Shown: in pieces, positions 50,953 to 58,895 of the stretch
How the letters are laid out: every line of letters starts with the position of its first letter
How positions within the stretch are numbered: position 1 is the first letter of the stretch
DNA from: Serinibacter arcticus
GTDB taxonomy: Bacteria > Actinomycetota > Actinomycetes > Actinomycetales > Beutenbergiaceae
Reading direction: 5' to 3'
DNA: 64,000 nt
Assembly (NCBI RefSeq): GCF_004786095.1
Contig: NZ_RHPJ01000003.1
Location: forward strand, 434,001-498,000
Translations under genes and position numbers: made by a program
Notes under the pieces: generated by a model
What the model saw: only the letters and a program-made list of their open reading frames with translations
Told to the model about the DNA's origin: nothing
Database searches by the model: none

Positions 50953-51103
50953 CGCGAGGGACTTTCGGGCGCTCGCGAGGTGTTTTCGGGCGTTCGCGAG
51001 GTGTTTTTCGGATGCTTGCGGGCCCGAGAAGTACCTCGCGAACGCCCAGAAGTACCTCGGGAACGCCCAGAAGTACCTCGGGAACGCCCGACAAGGCCTC
51101 GCG
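50953..51103. repeat. 21-bp repeat array with inverted halves at a convergent junction
   Basis: Three forward units (each with cgcgagg, starting 50953, 50974 and 50995) are followed by four inverted units (cctcgcg or cctcggg at 51034, 51055, 51076 and 51097), all in exact 21-bp steps. The two halves can pair into one long imperfect hairpin. The array fills the gap between hemL and the convergent flavoprotein gene and probably works as a bidirectional terminator. The 21-bp period keeps a 7-codon frame, but no gene is apparent. Confidence 0.85.
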
Positions 51104-51125
51104 AATGGGGGGAGTGCGGGGAGGG

Positions 51126-52088
51126 TCAGCCCGTGCGCTCGGACTGGCCGTCGCGCCAGTAGCCCATGAAGGCGACCCGGCGGCGGTCGATGCTGCGAGC
51201 GGTGACGAGCGCGCGGCGCATCGTCTTGATGACGGCGGACTCGCCCGCGAGCCACGCGTAGAACTCGCCCGGCGCCGGCTCGGGGGAGTCCCAGAGGATC
51301 TGCGTGTCGACGTCGAGGTCCTCGACGACCTGCGGTCGCGGGGACGCGGCGGCGGCGACGATCTCGGGGTGCTCGTCGAGCCACTGCGTGACGGCCGGGA
51401 TGACCCGCTCCCCGACGCGGTCGTGGTTGCGCGGCAGCCACGTGACCTGGAACGAGTCGGGGATGTCGAGCGGCAGCACGTCGCCGTCGGACGGGACCTC
51501 GATGAACGCGTGGACGTCGCGCGTCGCGGGCAGCATCTCGAGGATCGCGCAGATCGCCGGAGCGGCCGTCTCGTCGCCGGCGAGCAGCAGGTGCTCGGCG
51601 GTTCCCGGCTTGAAGTCGATGCCGAGGTGGCAGGTGTCGGAGCGCGAGTCCGGTCCGCTGATGAGGATCTGGTCGCCGGGAACGGCGCGGCGCGCCCATC
51701 GCGAGGCGGGGCCGGTGTCGCCGTGGCAGACGAAGTCGATCGTCACCGTGCGGGCGGCCGTGTCGACGGCGCGCACCGTGTAGGTGCGCATCGGGCTGCG
51801 ACGGTCCTGCGGCAGGTCGCGCCACTCGGCGTACCAGCCGTACGGCTCACCCGGATCGGCGCTGTCGCAGCCGAGGTCGGCCAGCGTGCCGTCCGGCAGG
51901 GGGAGGAGCAGCTTGATGCGCTGGTCGAGCCGGTGCGTGCCGAAGTGCTCGAACCGCGGGCACGTGAACGTGATCCGCAGGTAGTTCTGGGCCAGGCGGG
52001 TCACCGACTGCACCGTCGCCCGGTAGGGGCGGTGGCTCGGACGAGTGTCGACGTCGAGGGCGACGTCGGTCGTCGGGGCGGCGGTCAT
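51126..52088 (-). CDS. Siderophore-interacting protein (FAD/NAD(P)H ferric-siderophore reductase)
   Basis: A 320-residue SIP-family flavoprotein. The FAD-binding barrel contains RSPMRTYTVRAVD and VCHGDTGPASRWARRAVPGDQILISGP; the C-terminal SIP domain has LLAGDETAAPAICAILEMLP (NAD(P)H region), VHAFIEVPSDGD and FYAWLAGESAVIKTMRRALV. Such enzymes reduce ferric siderophores to free iron in the cytoplasm. A good DtxR/IdeR-like box lies 42 bp upstream, implying iron-repressed expression. Placement next to the heme operon is consistent with iron supply. Confidence 0.93.
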   Translation of the reverse strand: MTAAPTTDVALDVDTRPSHRPYRATVQSVTRLAQNYLRITFTCPRFEHFGTHRLDQRIKLLLPLPDGTLADLGCDSADPGEPYGWYAEWRDLPQDRRSPMRTYTVRAVDTAARTVTIDFVCHGDTGPASRWARRAVPGDQILISGPDSRSDTCHLGIDFKPGTAEHLLLAGDETAAPAICAILEMLPATRDVHAFIEVPSDGDVLPLDIPDSFQVTWLPRNHDRVGERVIPAVTQWLDEHPEIVAAAASPRPQVVEDLDVDTQILWDSPEPAPGEFYAWLAGESAVIKTMRRALVTARSIDRRRVAFMGYWRDGQSERTG

Positions 52089-52129
52089 GCGATCTCCTCG
52101 TGGCGATCGGGGCTAAGGCGATCCTGCTC

Positions 52130-52148
52130 TTTGGTAAGCCTAACCTGC
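52130..52148. promoter_or_regulatory. DtxR/IdeR-type iron box
   Basis: TTTGGTAAGCCTAACCTGC matches the 19-bp consensus TTAGGTTAGCCTAACCTAA at 15 positions, with the right half nearly perfect. It lies upstream of the siderophore-interacting protein gene. Confidence 0.75.
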
Positions 52149-52253
52149 GCCCGGGGGTGGTGCGCCAGACCCTCGAAGAGATCGATGACGCGACCCCGGT
52201 CACACCGGCCGCACCCACGGGTGCCATGCGCCCGCCCGACCTAGGGTGGAGCG

Positions 52254-52898
52254 GTGAGCGAGACCCCCGCACCGCCGTCGTCCGACCTCCCGGCCCGCCG
52301 TCCCTCCCGCTGGGAGGAGATGGTCGCGGCCAACCCCGACCACTCCGCCTGGTACGTCGAGCGGTTCCGCGCCATGGCCCGCGAGGGCCGCGACCTCGAC
52401 GGCGAGGCCCGCCTGATCGACGCCATGATCCCGCGCGGCTCGCGCGTGCTCGACGGTGGCTGCGGGCCCGGCAGGGTCGGCGCCCACCTCGCCGAGCGCG
52501 GTCACACCGTGGTGGGTGTCGACGTCGACCCGGTGCTCGTCGCCGCGGCCGAGGCCGACCACCCCGGCTCCACCTGGCTCGTGGGAGACCTGACCGAGCT
52601 CGATCTGCCCGCCCGCGGCGTGCCCGAACCGTTCGACGCGATCGTGGTGGCCGGCAACGTCATGACGTTCCTGGCGCAGGGCACGAGCGCGCAGGTGCTG
52701 CGACGGCTAGCCGCGCACCTGGCGCCGGAGGGTCGCATCGTCCTGGGATTCGGTGCGGGCCGCGGCTACACGCCCGACAAGCTGTCCGCCGACGTCGTCG
52801 CGGCCGGGCTGCGCGAGGACCTCCTGCTCGGCACCTGGGACCTGCGCCCGTTCACCCCGGAGTCCGACTTCCTGGTCGCGGTCCTCGCGCACGCCTGA
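52254..52898 (+). CDS. Class I SAM-dependent methyltransferase
   Basis: A 214-residue methyltransferase: motif I SRVLDGGCGPGRVGAHLAERG, acidic end of beta 2 VVGVDVDPVLV, motif II/III DLTELDLPARG...FDAIVVAGNVMTFL and APEGRIVLGFGAGRGY. GTG start. Its last 192 bp overlap antisense to the extended 3' end of the glycosyltransferase gene. Substrate unknown. Confidence 0.85.
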   Translation: MSETPAPPSSDLPARRPSRWEEMVAANPDHSAWYVERFRAMAREGRDLDGEARLIDAMIPRGSRVLDGGCGPGRVGAHLAERGHTVVGVDVDPVLVAAAEADHPGSTWLVGDLTELDLPARGVPEPFDAIVVAGNVMTFLAQGTSAQVLRRLAAHLAPEGRIVLGFGAGRGYTPDKLSADVVAAGLREDLLLGTWDLRPFTPESDFLVAVLAHA

Positions 52899-53978
52899 GC
52901 CGACCGGGGCACCCGAGCCCGTCGAGGGTCCCGGGCCACCGCCGAACACCACGCGGCGCTGCAGCCCGAACGACGCCGCGAACAGCGCCGCGTCCGTGAG
53001 CACCTTGGCCTCCAGCAGCGGGAGCCCGGCGTCGGTGAGCACGCGGACCCCGAGGTAGCTGGCGGTCAGGGTCGCGACGGCGAGCGCCGCGTAGCGGCCC
53101 GCCTGCCGCAGCGTCTCGCTGCGGCCCCGCTCGCGGTCGTGCGCGTGGAACACCGCCCGCCGGTTGACCAGGAAGTTCGCGACCCCGCTCACCACGCGCG
53201 CGCCGACGACGGCGAGCAGCAGGTTCGACGTCGCCGCCGTGATCGCGAGCACGAGCATCGCGTCCAGCGCGAAGGACAGCAGCGAGGACGCCGCGAACGT
53301 CAGCAGCGGAAGCATCACGCGCACCGAGTCGCGCACGGGGCGGAAGTGCGAGGACGCATTCCCCTCGAGGTAGACCGTCGCGATCTCGTGCTCCACGACG
53401 GCGACGCCGGCCCGCGGCCCGTCCACGAGCAGCCGCAGCTCGTACTCGAACCGATCGCCCGGCACTGTCGGGAGCCACGGCAGCACCGCTGCGGGGTAGC
53501 CGCGCAGCCCCGTCTGCGTGTCACTGACGCGCTGCCCCGTGACGAGCGCGAGCAGCGCCGTCGACGCACGGTTGCCGAACCGCGAGCGCCACGGCACGTC
53601 CCCGACGAACCAGCGCACCCCGAGCACCACGCAGCGCTCCCCGGCCGCGCTCGCCACCGCGAGCCGCTGCGCCACGCCGGCGACGTCGTCGGCCCGGTGC
53701 TGACCGTCGCTGTCGACGCACACGAGGTCCTCACCCGGCGCCTGCCGCAGCAGCCACGCGACGCCTGTCCGCAGGGCGGCACCCTTGCCGCGGTTCACGG
53801 CGTGGGGCACGACGACGACACCCCGGCGCGCGACGGCGTCGAACAGGTGGCGGTGGGCGGGGCCCGAGCCGTCGTCGACGACGAGGATCCCGGTGGGCGG
53901 CTCGGCCGCCTCCTGCAGCGCGGTCACCAGGGCGACGAGCCGCTCGTCGGGCTCGTAGGCGGGGATCAGGATCCACAT
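52707..53978 (-). CDS. Family 2 glycosyltransferase fused to a GtrA-like membrane domain
   Basis: A 423-residue protein. Residues 1-210 are a GT-A domain of dolichol-phosphate-mannose-synthase type (ILIPAYEPDERLVALVTAL, LVVDDGSG, NRGKGAALRTGV, VCVDSDGQH, DTQTGLRGYP). Residues about 220-345 form a four-helix GtrA domain (LLSFALDAMLVLAITAA, VVSGVANFLVNRR, YAALAVATLTASYLG, ALFAASFGLQRRVVF). It should transfer sugar to and move a lipid carrier. The last roughly 75 residues (from GPSTGSGAPVG) are low-complexity and antisense to the methyltransferase gene, suggesting loss of the original stop. Confidence 0.85.
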   Translation of the reverse strand: MWILIPAYEPDERLVALVTALQEAAEPPTGILVVDDGSGPAHRHLFDAVARRGVVVVPHAVNRGKGAALRTGVAWLLRQAPGEDLVCVDSDGQHRADDVAGVAQRLAVASAAGERCVVLGVRWFVGDVPWRSRFGNRASTALLALVTGQRVSDTQTGLRGYPAAVLPWLPTVPGDRFEYELRLLVDGPRAGVAVVEHEIATVYLEGNASSHFRPVRDSVRVMLPLLTFAASSLLSFALDAMLVLAITAATSNLLLAVVGARVVSGVANFLVNRRAVFHAHDRERGRSETLRQAGRYAALAVATLTASYLGVRVLTDAGLPLLEAKVLTDAALFAASFGLQRRVVFGGGPGPSTGSGAPVGSGVREDRDQEVGLRGERAQVPGAEQEVLAQPGRDDVGGQLVGRVAAARTESQDDATLRRQVRG

Positions 53979-53992
53979 GGTCTCCGCCGCTC

Positions 53993-55027
53993 TCAGCCGA
54001 TGTAGAGGATGTCGGAGGTGCCGCGCTCGGTGCCCCTGCCGAGCGGGTCGTTGACCAGCGTGCCGTCGGAGATCATCGTGGAGGACCCACCTCCGTCGAG
54101 GTTGTAGGCCTCGGTCGCCCCGAGGTCCTGCATCAGCTCGGCGAGCTCGGTCATGGTGACCCCCGCGCTCTCGTCGGACCGACCGTCGACCACGACGAGC
54201 AGGAGGTGGTTGGCCGAGACCATGCCGATCGCGGTGCGCGGCTGATCGCCCTGGATCGAGTGGTTGCCGACGTTGGTGTCGATCTCGACGTCGTCGATCC
54301 CGGTGACGACCTCGCCGTCGTCAACCAGACCAGGGCCGAACGACAGCGTCTGCCAGACGCCGTCGGCCACGAGGTCGTCCGCCGTCGTCGTGGTCTCGTC
54401 GTAGAGCTCCAGCGTGCCGTCCGCGTTGATCGCGAGGCCCTCGCGCGCGCCGTCGTCGCGGTAGGCGACGCCGTTGCGGATGACGATCCCGGTGTCGCGG
54501 AAGCCGTAGTAGTCGCCGTTGATCGCCAGGCTCGCGCCGACCTGGTCCGCGATCACCGAGGGGAGCTCGATGATGTTCTCGCCGAACGCGTCGTCGGCGA
54601 AGGCCGCGCGCAGCTGCGTGATGTCGCTGAGGACGACGTCGGCGACGTAGTAGGTGGCGGCGTCGTCACCCGTGCCGACGGTGCCCGAGGTGACCGTGAC
54701 CTGGGGGCCGGCCCCGCTCGTGGTGTCGGTGGTGGCCTCGTTCGTGGTGTCGCTCGTGGTCTCGACGGAGGCGTCGGACGAGTCCGCAGCGGTCGCCTGC
54801 TCCTCCTCGTGGGCGCTGACGTCGGCGATCTCGACGTGCTCGATCACGAAGCGGTCCAGCGCCCAGGCCGTCCCACCCCCGAGCGCCGTGGCGACCACGA
54901 GCCCGCCGACGGCGATGCCACGGCGTACGCGCCGTCGTCGGCGAGGACGCAAGGGAGCCGCCGGGTCGGTGCTCGGCTCCGTCGAGCGAGTGGGGTCGGG
55001 GGTGTGGTGGTGCGGCTGTCGGCTCAT
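53993..55027 (-). CDS. Phosphodiester glycosidase (NAGPA) family protein
   Basis: A 344-residue exported protein. A His/Pro/Arg-rich cytoplasmic start is followed by a membrane anchor (GIAVGGLVVATALGGGTAWAL), an acidic Ser/Thr linker (about 80-110) and a NAGPA domain with INGDYYGFRDTGIVIRNG, SFGPGLVDDG, RTAIGMVSANHLLLVVVDGR and EAYNLDGGGSSTM. The family includes uncovering enzyme and exopolysaccharide-related proteins. It ends 14 bp before the glycosyltransferase start on the same strand, so both likely act in cell-surface glycan assembly. Confidence 0.9.
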   Translation of the reverse strand: MSRQPHHHTPDPTRSTEPSTDPAAPLRPRRRRRVRRGIAVGGLVVATALGGGTAWALDRFVIEHVEIADVSAHEEEQATAADSSDASVETTSDTTNEATTDTTSGAGPQVTVTSGTVGTGDDAATYYVADVVLSDITQLRAAFADDAFGENIIELPSVIADQVGASLAINGDYYGFRDTGIVIRNGVAYRDDGAREGLAINADGTLELYDETTTTADDLVADGVWQTLSFGPGLVDDGEVVTGIDDVEIDTNVGNHSIQGDQPRTAIGMVSANHLLLVVVDGRSDESAGVTMTELAELMQDLGATEAYNLDGGGSSTMISDGTLVNDPLGRGTERGTSDILYIG

Positions 55028-55109
55028 GCCCCTGTTCTAGGGAGACGGCCCGTGGGCGACGTCTCAGGACGCTGTGCGCCCCCTGAGAGGAATCGCGCGG
55101 TGCGGCCCG

Positions 55110-55559
55110 CTACAGCTCGGCAACACCCCGGTTGGCGAGCTGGTCGGCCCGCTCGTTGCCGGGGTCGCCGGCGTGCCCCTTGACCCAGACCCAGCGCACC
55201 TCGTGGCGCGAGACCTCGTCGTCCAGCGCGCGCCACAGCTCGGCGTTCTTCACCGGCTGCTTCGACGCGGTGCGCCAGCCGTTGCGCTTCCAGCCCACGA
55301 TCCAGCTCGACATGCCCTGCATGACGTAGGTCGAGTCCACGTGCAGCACGACCGAGCACGGGCGCTTGAGCGCGCGCAGCGCCTCGATCACGGCGGTGAG
55401 CTCCATGCGGTTGTTCGTCGTGCCCGGCTCACCGCCCCACAGCTCCTTCTCGCGACCGCCGGCCACCAGGAGCGCGCCCCAGCCACCGGGTCCCGGGTTG
55501 CCCTTGCACGCGCCGTCGGTCCAGATCTCCACGCGCTCGCTCGTCGCTGCTTCCGTCAC
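55110..55559 (-). CDS. rnhA: Ribonuclease HI
   Basis: A 149-residue RNase HI degrading RNA in RNA-DNA hybrids. The four catalytic carboxylates are visible: Asp in [17 protein letters not shown], Glu in [13 protein letters not shown], Asp in VLHVDSTYV and Asp in [15 protein letters not shown]. Basic protrusion [20 protein letters not shown] is present. Length is standard. It is divergent from the UDP-glucose pyrophosphorylase gene. Confidence 0.96.
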   Translation of the reverse strand: MTEAATSERVEIWTDGACKGNPGPGGWGALLVAGGREKELWGGEPGTTNNRMELTAVIEALRALKRPCSVVLHVDSTYVMQGMSSWIVGWKRNGWRTASKQPVKNAELWRALDDEVSRHEVRWVWVKGHAGDPGNERADQLANRGVAEL

Positions 55560-55622
55560 CCGGACAACCTAGGCGATGAGCTCGCCGCCCCCCTCACGCG
55601 CCCGCCCCGTAGGGTTGTCGGC

Positions 55623-57014
55623 ATGAGCGACCACGGACGTGCCCTTTCCATCGAGCGGATGCGGGAGGGCGGCGTTCCCGACCTCGCGATCGCGACCTTC
55701 GTGCGCCTGTACGGCGAGCTGGAGGCCGGCGCGACCGGTCTCATCCCCGAGGCCGACGTCGAGCCGCTGACCGGGATCGACCGCCAGGCCGACCTCGAGA
55801 TCGGCGGCGCCGAGGCGGCCGAGGCGCTGGCGAAGACGGTCGTCATCAAGCTCAACGGCGGGCTCGGAACCTCCATGGGGCTCGAGGCGGCGAAGTCGCT
55901 GCTGCCCGTGCGCGACGGCCTGTCCTTCCTCGACCTCATCGCGCGCCAGGTCCTCGCCGCCCGCGAGACGTACGGCGCCCGCCTCCCGCTCGTGCTCATG
56001 AACTCGTTCCGCACGCAGGACGACTCGCTCGCCGCCCTCGCGGCGCACCCGGACCTCGCGGTCGACGGCATCCCCGCCGACTTCCTGCAGAACCGCGAGC
56101 CCAAGCTCGACGCCGAGACGCTCGAGCCCGTCACCTGGCCTGCGAACCCCGACCTCGAGTGGTGCCCGCCGGGCCACGGCGACCTCTACACCGCGCTGCA
56201 GACCTCCGGGATGCTGCAGACGCTGCTCGACGCCGGCTTCCGCTACGCGACCGTGAGCAACGCCGACAACCTCGGTGCCGTCCCGGACGCCGAGATCGCC
56301 GCGTGGTTCGCGGCGACCGGTGCGCCGTACGCCGCCGAGCTCGTCGCGAAGTCCGACGCCGACGTCAAGGGCGGTCAGCTCGTCGTGCGTCGCAGCGACG
56401 GCCAGATCATCCAGCGCGAGACCGCGCAGGTGGTCCCGGGTGAGCTCGACGTCGCCAACGACCGTCACGTGCACCCGTTCTTCCACGCGAACAACCTGTG
56501 GTTCGACCTGGTCCAGCTCGCGGAGCTGCTGGAGCGGCACGACGGCGTCATGCCGCTCCCGCTCATCCGCAACCTCAAGACTGTCGACCCGAGCGACAAG
56601 ACCTCCACCACGGTCGTCCAGATCGAGACCGCGATGGGTTCGGCCGTCAACGTCTTCCCCGGCGCCCGCGTGATCGAGGTCGAGCGCAAGCGCTTCCTCC
56701 CGGTCAAGACCACCAACGACCTCATGCTCCTGCGCTCGGACGTCTACGAGCTCACCCCCGAGCAGCACCTCATCGCCCGCAAGGCCGCGCCCCTGGTGGA
56801 TCTCGACGAGCGCTTCAAGCTGATCGCCGACTTCGAGGCGCGCACGCCGACGGGTCCGCCGTCCCTGCTCGGGGCGGACTCCCTGACGGTGCAGGGCGAC
56901 TGGATCTTCGGTGCCGACGTCGTCGCCACCGGTGACGCGCTGCTGGTCTCTCCCGGTGAGGGCGTCCACACCGTGCCCGACGGCGCCCACATCGGTCCCG
57001 ACGGTCTCGCCTGA
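55623..57014 (+). CDS. UTP-glucose-1-phosphate uridylyltransferase (UGP2-like)
   Basis: A 463-residue enzyme of the UDPGP family (eukaryotic-like, unrelated to GalU): VVIKLNGGLGTSMGLEAAKSLLPVRDGLSFLDL holds the nucleotide-binding loop and catalytic Lys, followed by PLVLMNSFRTQDDSLAAL, PPGHGDLYTAL, YATVSNADNLGA and HPFFHANNLWFDL. It makes UDP-glucose from UTP and glucose-1-phosphate. This family is characteristic of Bifidobacterium and other actinobacteria. ATG at 55623 begins the conserved N-terminal helix. Confidence 0.95.
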   Translation: MSDHGRALSIERMREGGVPDLAIATFVRLYGELEAGATGLIPEADVEPLTGIDRQADLEIGGAEAAEALAKTVVIKLNGGLGTSMGLEAAKSLLPVRDGLSFLDLIARQVLAARETYGARLPLVLMNSFRTQDDSLAALAAHPDLAVDGIPADFLQNREPKLDAETLEPVTWPANPDLEWCPPGHGDLYTALQTSGMLQTLLDAGFRYATVSNADNLGAVPDAEIAAWFAATGAPYAAELVAKSDADVKGGQLVVRRSDGQIIQRETAQVVPGELDVANDRHVHPFFHANNLWFDLVQLAELLERHDGVMPLPLIRNLKTVDPSDKTSTTVVQIETAMGSAVNVFPGARVIEVERKRFLPVKTTNDLMLLRSDVYELTPEQHLIARKAAPLVDLDERFKLIADFEARTPTGPPSLLGADSLTVQGDWIFGADVVATGDALLVSPGEGVHTVPDGAHIGPDGLA

Positions 57015-57050
57015 GCGTCGTCGTGAGCTGGACGTCGTGAGCTGGACGTC

Positions 57051-57587
57051 GTGAGCACGACGGCGGACACCGCCCACCCGGGGGACCGCCCCCGGGTCTC
57101 GGGCTACGTCGTCGTGACGCGGCAGCGCGGCGGTGGCACGAGCGGGGGCGGCGAGGAGAACGGCGGTGAACCTCGCGACGACGTCGCCGGGGGCACCGAG
57201 GTCCTGCTCGCCCACCTGTCGCAGGCCCCCGACCGCGACCTCCCCGACGCCTGGACGCTGCCCGGCGGCGGCCTCGAGCACGGCGAGCACCCGCGCGAGG
57301 CCGCGGTGCGGGAGGTGGCCGAGGAGACGGGCCTGGTCGTCGTCGTCGGGGAGCAGCTCGGGATCGACTCGCTCGTGCACGACTCCTCGCACGGCCCGTC
57401 GCACGCGCTGCGCGTGGTGTACCGCGGCGATGTCGTCGGCGGCGAGCTCCGCCCGGAGCCCGACGGCTCCACGGACGAGGCCGCGTGGATCCCGCTCGCA
57501 CGGCTGGGCTCGCTCCCGCTCGTGGAGCTGGCCCGCACCGCGCTGGCGTGGGCAGGCCTGCCGACCCCGGGCCCGTCGGAGCCCTGA
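57051..57587 (+). CDS. NUDIX hydrolase
   Basis: A 178-residue Nudix protein with box GGGLEHGEHPREAAVREVAEETGL intact. A Gly/Glu-rich insertion (GGGTSGGGEENGGEPRDD, about 27-45) interrupts the first strands. GTG start lies after a short tandem repeat (gtcgtgagctggac twice, 57019-57047) that may have duplicated the start region. Substrate unknown; adjacent to the UDP-glucose pyrophosphorylase gene in the same direction. Confidence 0.85.
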   Translation: MSTTADTAHPGDRPRVSGYVVVTRQRGGGTSGGGEENGGEPRDDVAGGTEVLLAHLSQAPDRDLPDAWTLPGGGLEHGEHPREAAVREVAEETGLVVVVGEQLGIDSLVHDSSHGPSHALRVVYRGDVVGGELRPEPDGSTDEAAWIPLARLGSLPLVELARTALAWAGLPTPGPSEP

Positions 57588-57600
57588 TCCGCCGTAAGGG

Positions 57601-57795
57601 TCAGTCGTGCGGGCGGACCTCGTGCGGGTCGGGCTCGGCGCGCGCGACGTCGGCCACCTCCTCCTCGGGGCGCGGCGGCACGGTCTCGTCGTCCTCGAGG
57701 ACCCGGAGCTCCAGCTCGGGGTGCTCCTCGACGGGTGCGTCGTCGGCCGTCAGAGCGTTGCCGGTCGGATCGCTGTCGGTCACGTTCTCGCTCAT
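57601..57795 (-). CDS. Small acidic hypothetical protein, 64 aa
   Basis: A 64-residue very acidic protein (about a third Asp/Glu), MSENVTDSDPTGNALTADD... ending DPHEVRPHD. It looks intrinsically disordered, with no hydrophobic segment. It lies downstream of the LLM oxidoreductase gene in the same direction. Composition makes a random frame less likely than a real small protein, but no family is recognised. Confidence 0.5.
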   Translation of the reverse strand: MSENVTDSDPTGNALTADDAPVEEHPELELRVLEDDETVPPRPEEEVADVARAEPDPHEVRPHD

Positions 57796-57864
57796 GCTCG
57801 TTGCCTCTCGTCGGTTGCTGGCGCTGCTGGGTGGAGGGTGCGCTGCCTCGGGGCAGGCGTGGTC

Positions 57865-58857
57865 TCAGGTCAGGTGGGGAAGGACCTCGCGCTCGAACAG
57901 CTCGATGCCCGAGATGTCGTAGGCGGCCTCCGGGAAGTAGAAGATCCCGTACGTCATCCCGGCCTCGTTCATGGCGGTCAGGCGTTCGACGATCTGCTCG
58001 GGCGTTCCCGTCGTCAGCGAGGACCGGTAGCCCTCGACCGCGTCCCGCGTGCGCTCCGCGCCCAGGTGCGGCAGGAGCCGCTCCTCCAGCACGCGCAGCC
58101 GTCCGGCGACCTCGGCCTCGTCGGCCCCGATCGCCACGTTGTAGTTGGAGCTGCGGGTGATGGCGCCGAAGTCGGTGCCGACGTCGGCGCAGTGCTGCTC
58201 GAGCAGCCGCGACTTGTGCGCGAAGCCCTCGGGGCTGCCGTCGAAGTTCGTGTGCGTGGCGTACTGAGCCGCGATCTTCAGCGTCACCTTCTCGCCGCCG
58301 CCCGCGATCCACAGCGGGATGCCGTCGTCCTGCAGCGGCCGCGGCCAGCAGAGGGCGCCGTCGACCTGGTAGTGCTCGCCGTCCAGCGTCGCGCTGCCGG
58401 TCTCCCACGCCTGCTTCATGATCTGCACACCCTCGCGCAGCATGGCCAGCCGCTCGCCGGCCCGGGGGAAGCCGTAGCCGTAGGCGCGCCACTCGTGCTC
58501 GTACCAGCCGGCGCCGATCCCCATCTCGACGCGCCCGCCGCTGATGACGTCGATCGTGGCGGCGACCTTCGCCAGGTAGGCCGGGTTGCGGTACGCCATG
58601 CACGTGCACATCTGACCGAGACGGACGCGCTCGGTGATCGCGGCGAACGCCGACATCAGGGTCCACGCCTCGTGCGTGGCCTCCTCGCTCGGCACGGGGG
58701 TGGTGTGGAAGTGGTCGTAGACCCAGACGCTGTCCCAGGATCCGCTGTCGGCGTGACGCACCAGACCGGCCATCGCCTCCCACTGGTCCGCTGGATCGAT
58801 CCCCACGAGGTCGAAGCGCCAGCCCTGCGGGATGAACATGCCTGTCTTCATCGTCAT
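57865..58857 (-). CDS. LLM-class flavin/F420-dependent oxidoreductase
   Basis: A 330-residue luciferase-like monooxygenase-family protein: KTGMFIPQGWRFDLVGIDP at the start, WDSVWVYDHFHTTPVPSEEATHEAWTLMSAFAAITERVRLGQMCTCMAYRNPAYLAKVAATIDVISGGRVEMGIGAGWYEHEW-type core (quoted here in pieces of the family pattern) and PLWIAGGGEKVTLKIAAQYATHTN. It matches the actinobacterial F420-dependent group. ATG at 58857 (MTMKTGMF) is chosen; an upstream start at 58893 would collide with the divergent gene. Substrate unknown. Confidence 0.88.
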   Translation of the reverse strand: MTMKTGMFIPQGWRFDLVGIDPADQWEAMAGLVRHADSGSWDSVWVYDHFHTTPVPSEEATHEAWTLMSAFAAITERVRLGQMCTCMAYRNPAYLAKVAATIDVISGGRVEMGIGAGWYEHEWRAYGYGFPRAGERLAMLREGVQIMKQAWETGSATLDGEHYQVDGALCWPRPLQDDGIPLWIAGGGEKVTLKIAAQYATHTNFDGSPEGFAHKSRLLEQHCADVGTDFGAITRSSNYNVAIGADEAEVAGRLRVLEERLLPHLGAERTRDAVEGYRSSLTTGTPEQIVERLTAMNEAGMTYGIFYFPEAAYDISGIELFEREVLPHLT

Positions 58858-58895
58858 GCGTTCGAGCCTAGTGAGCGCTGGGCTAGCCTGCACGG

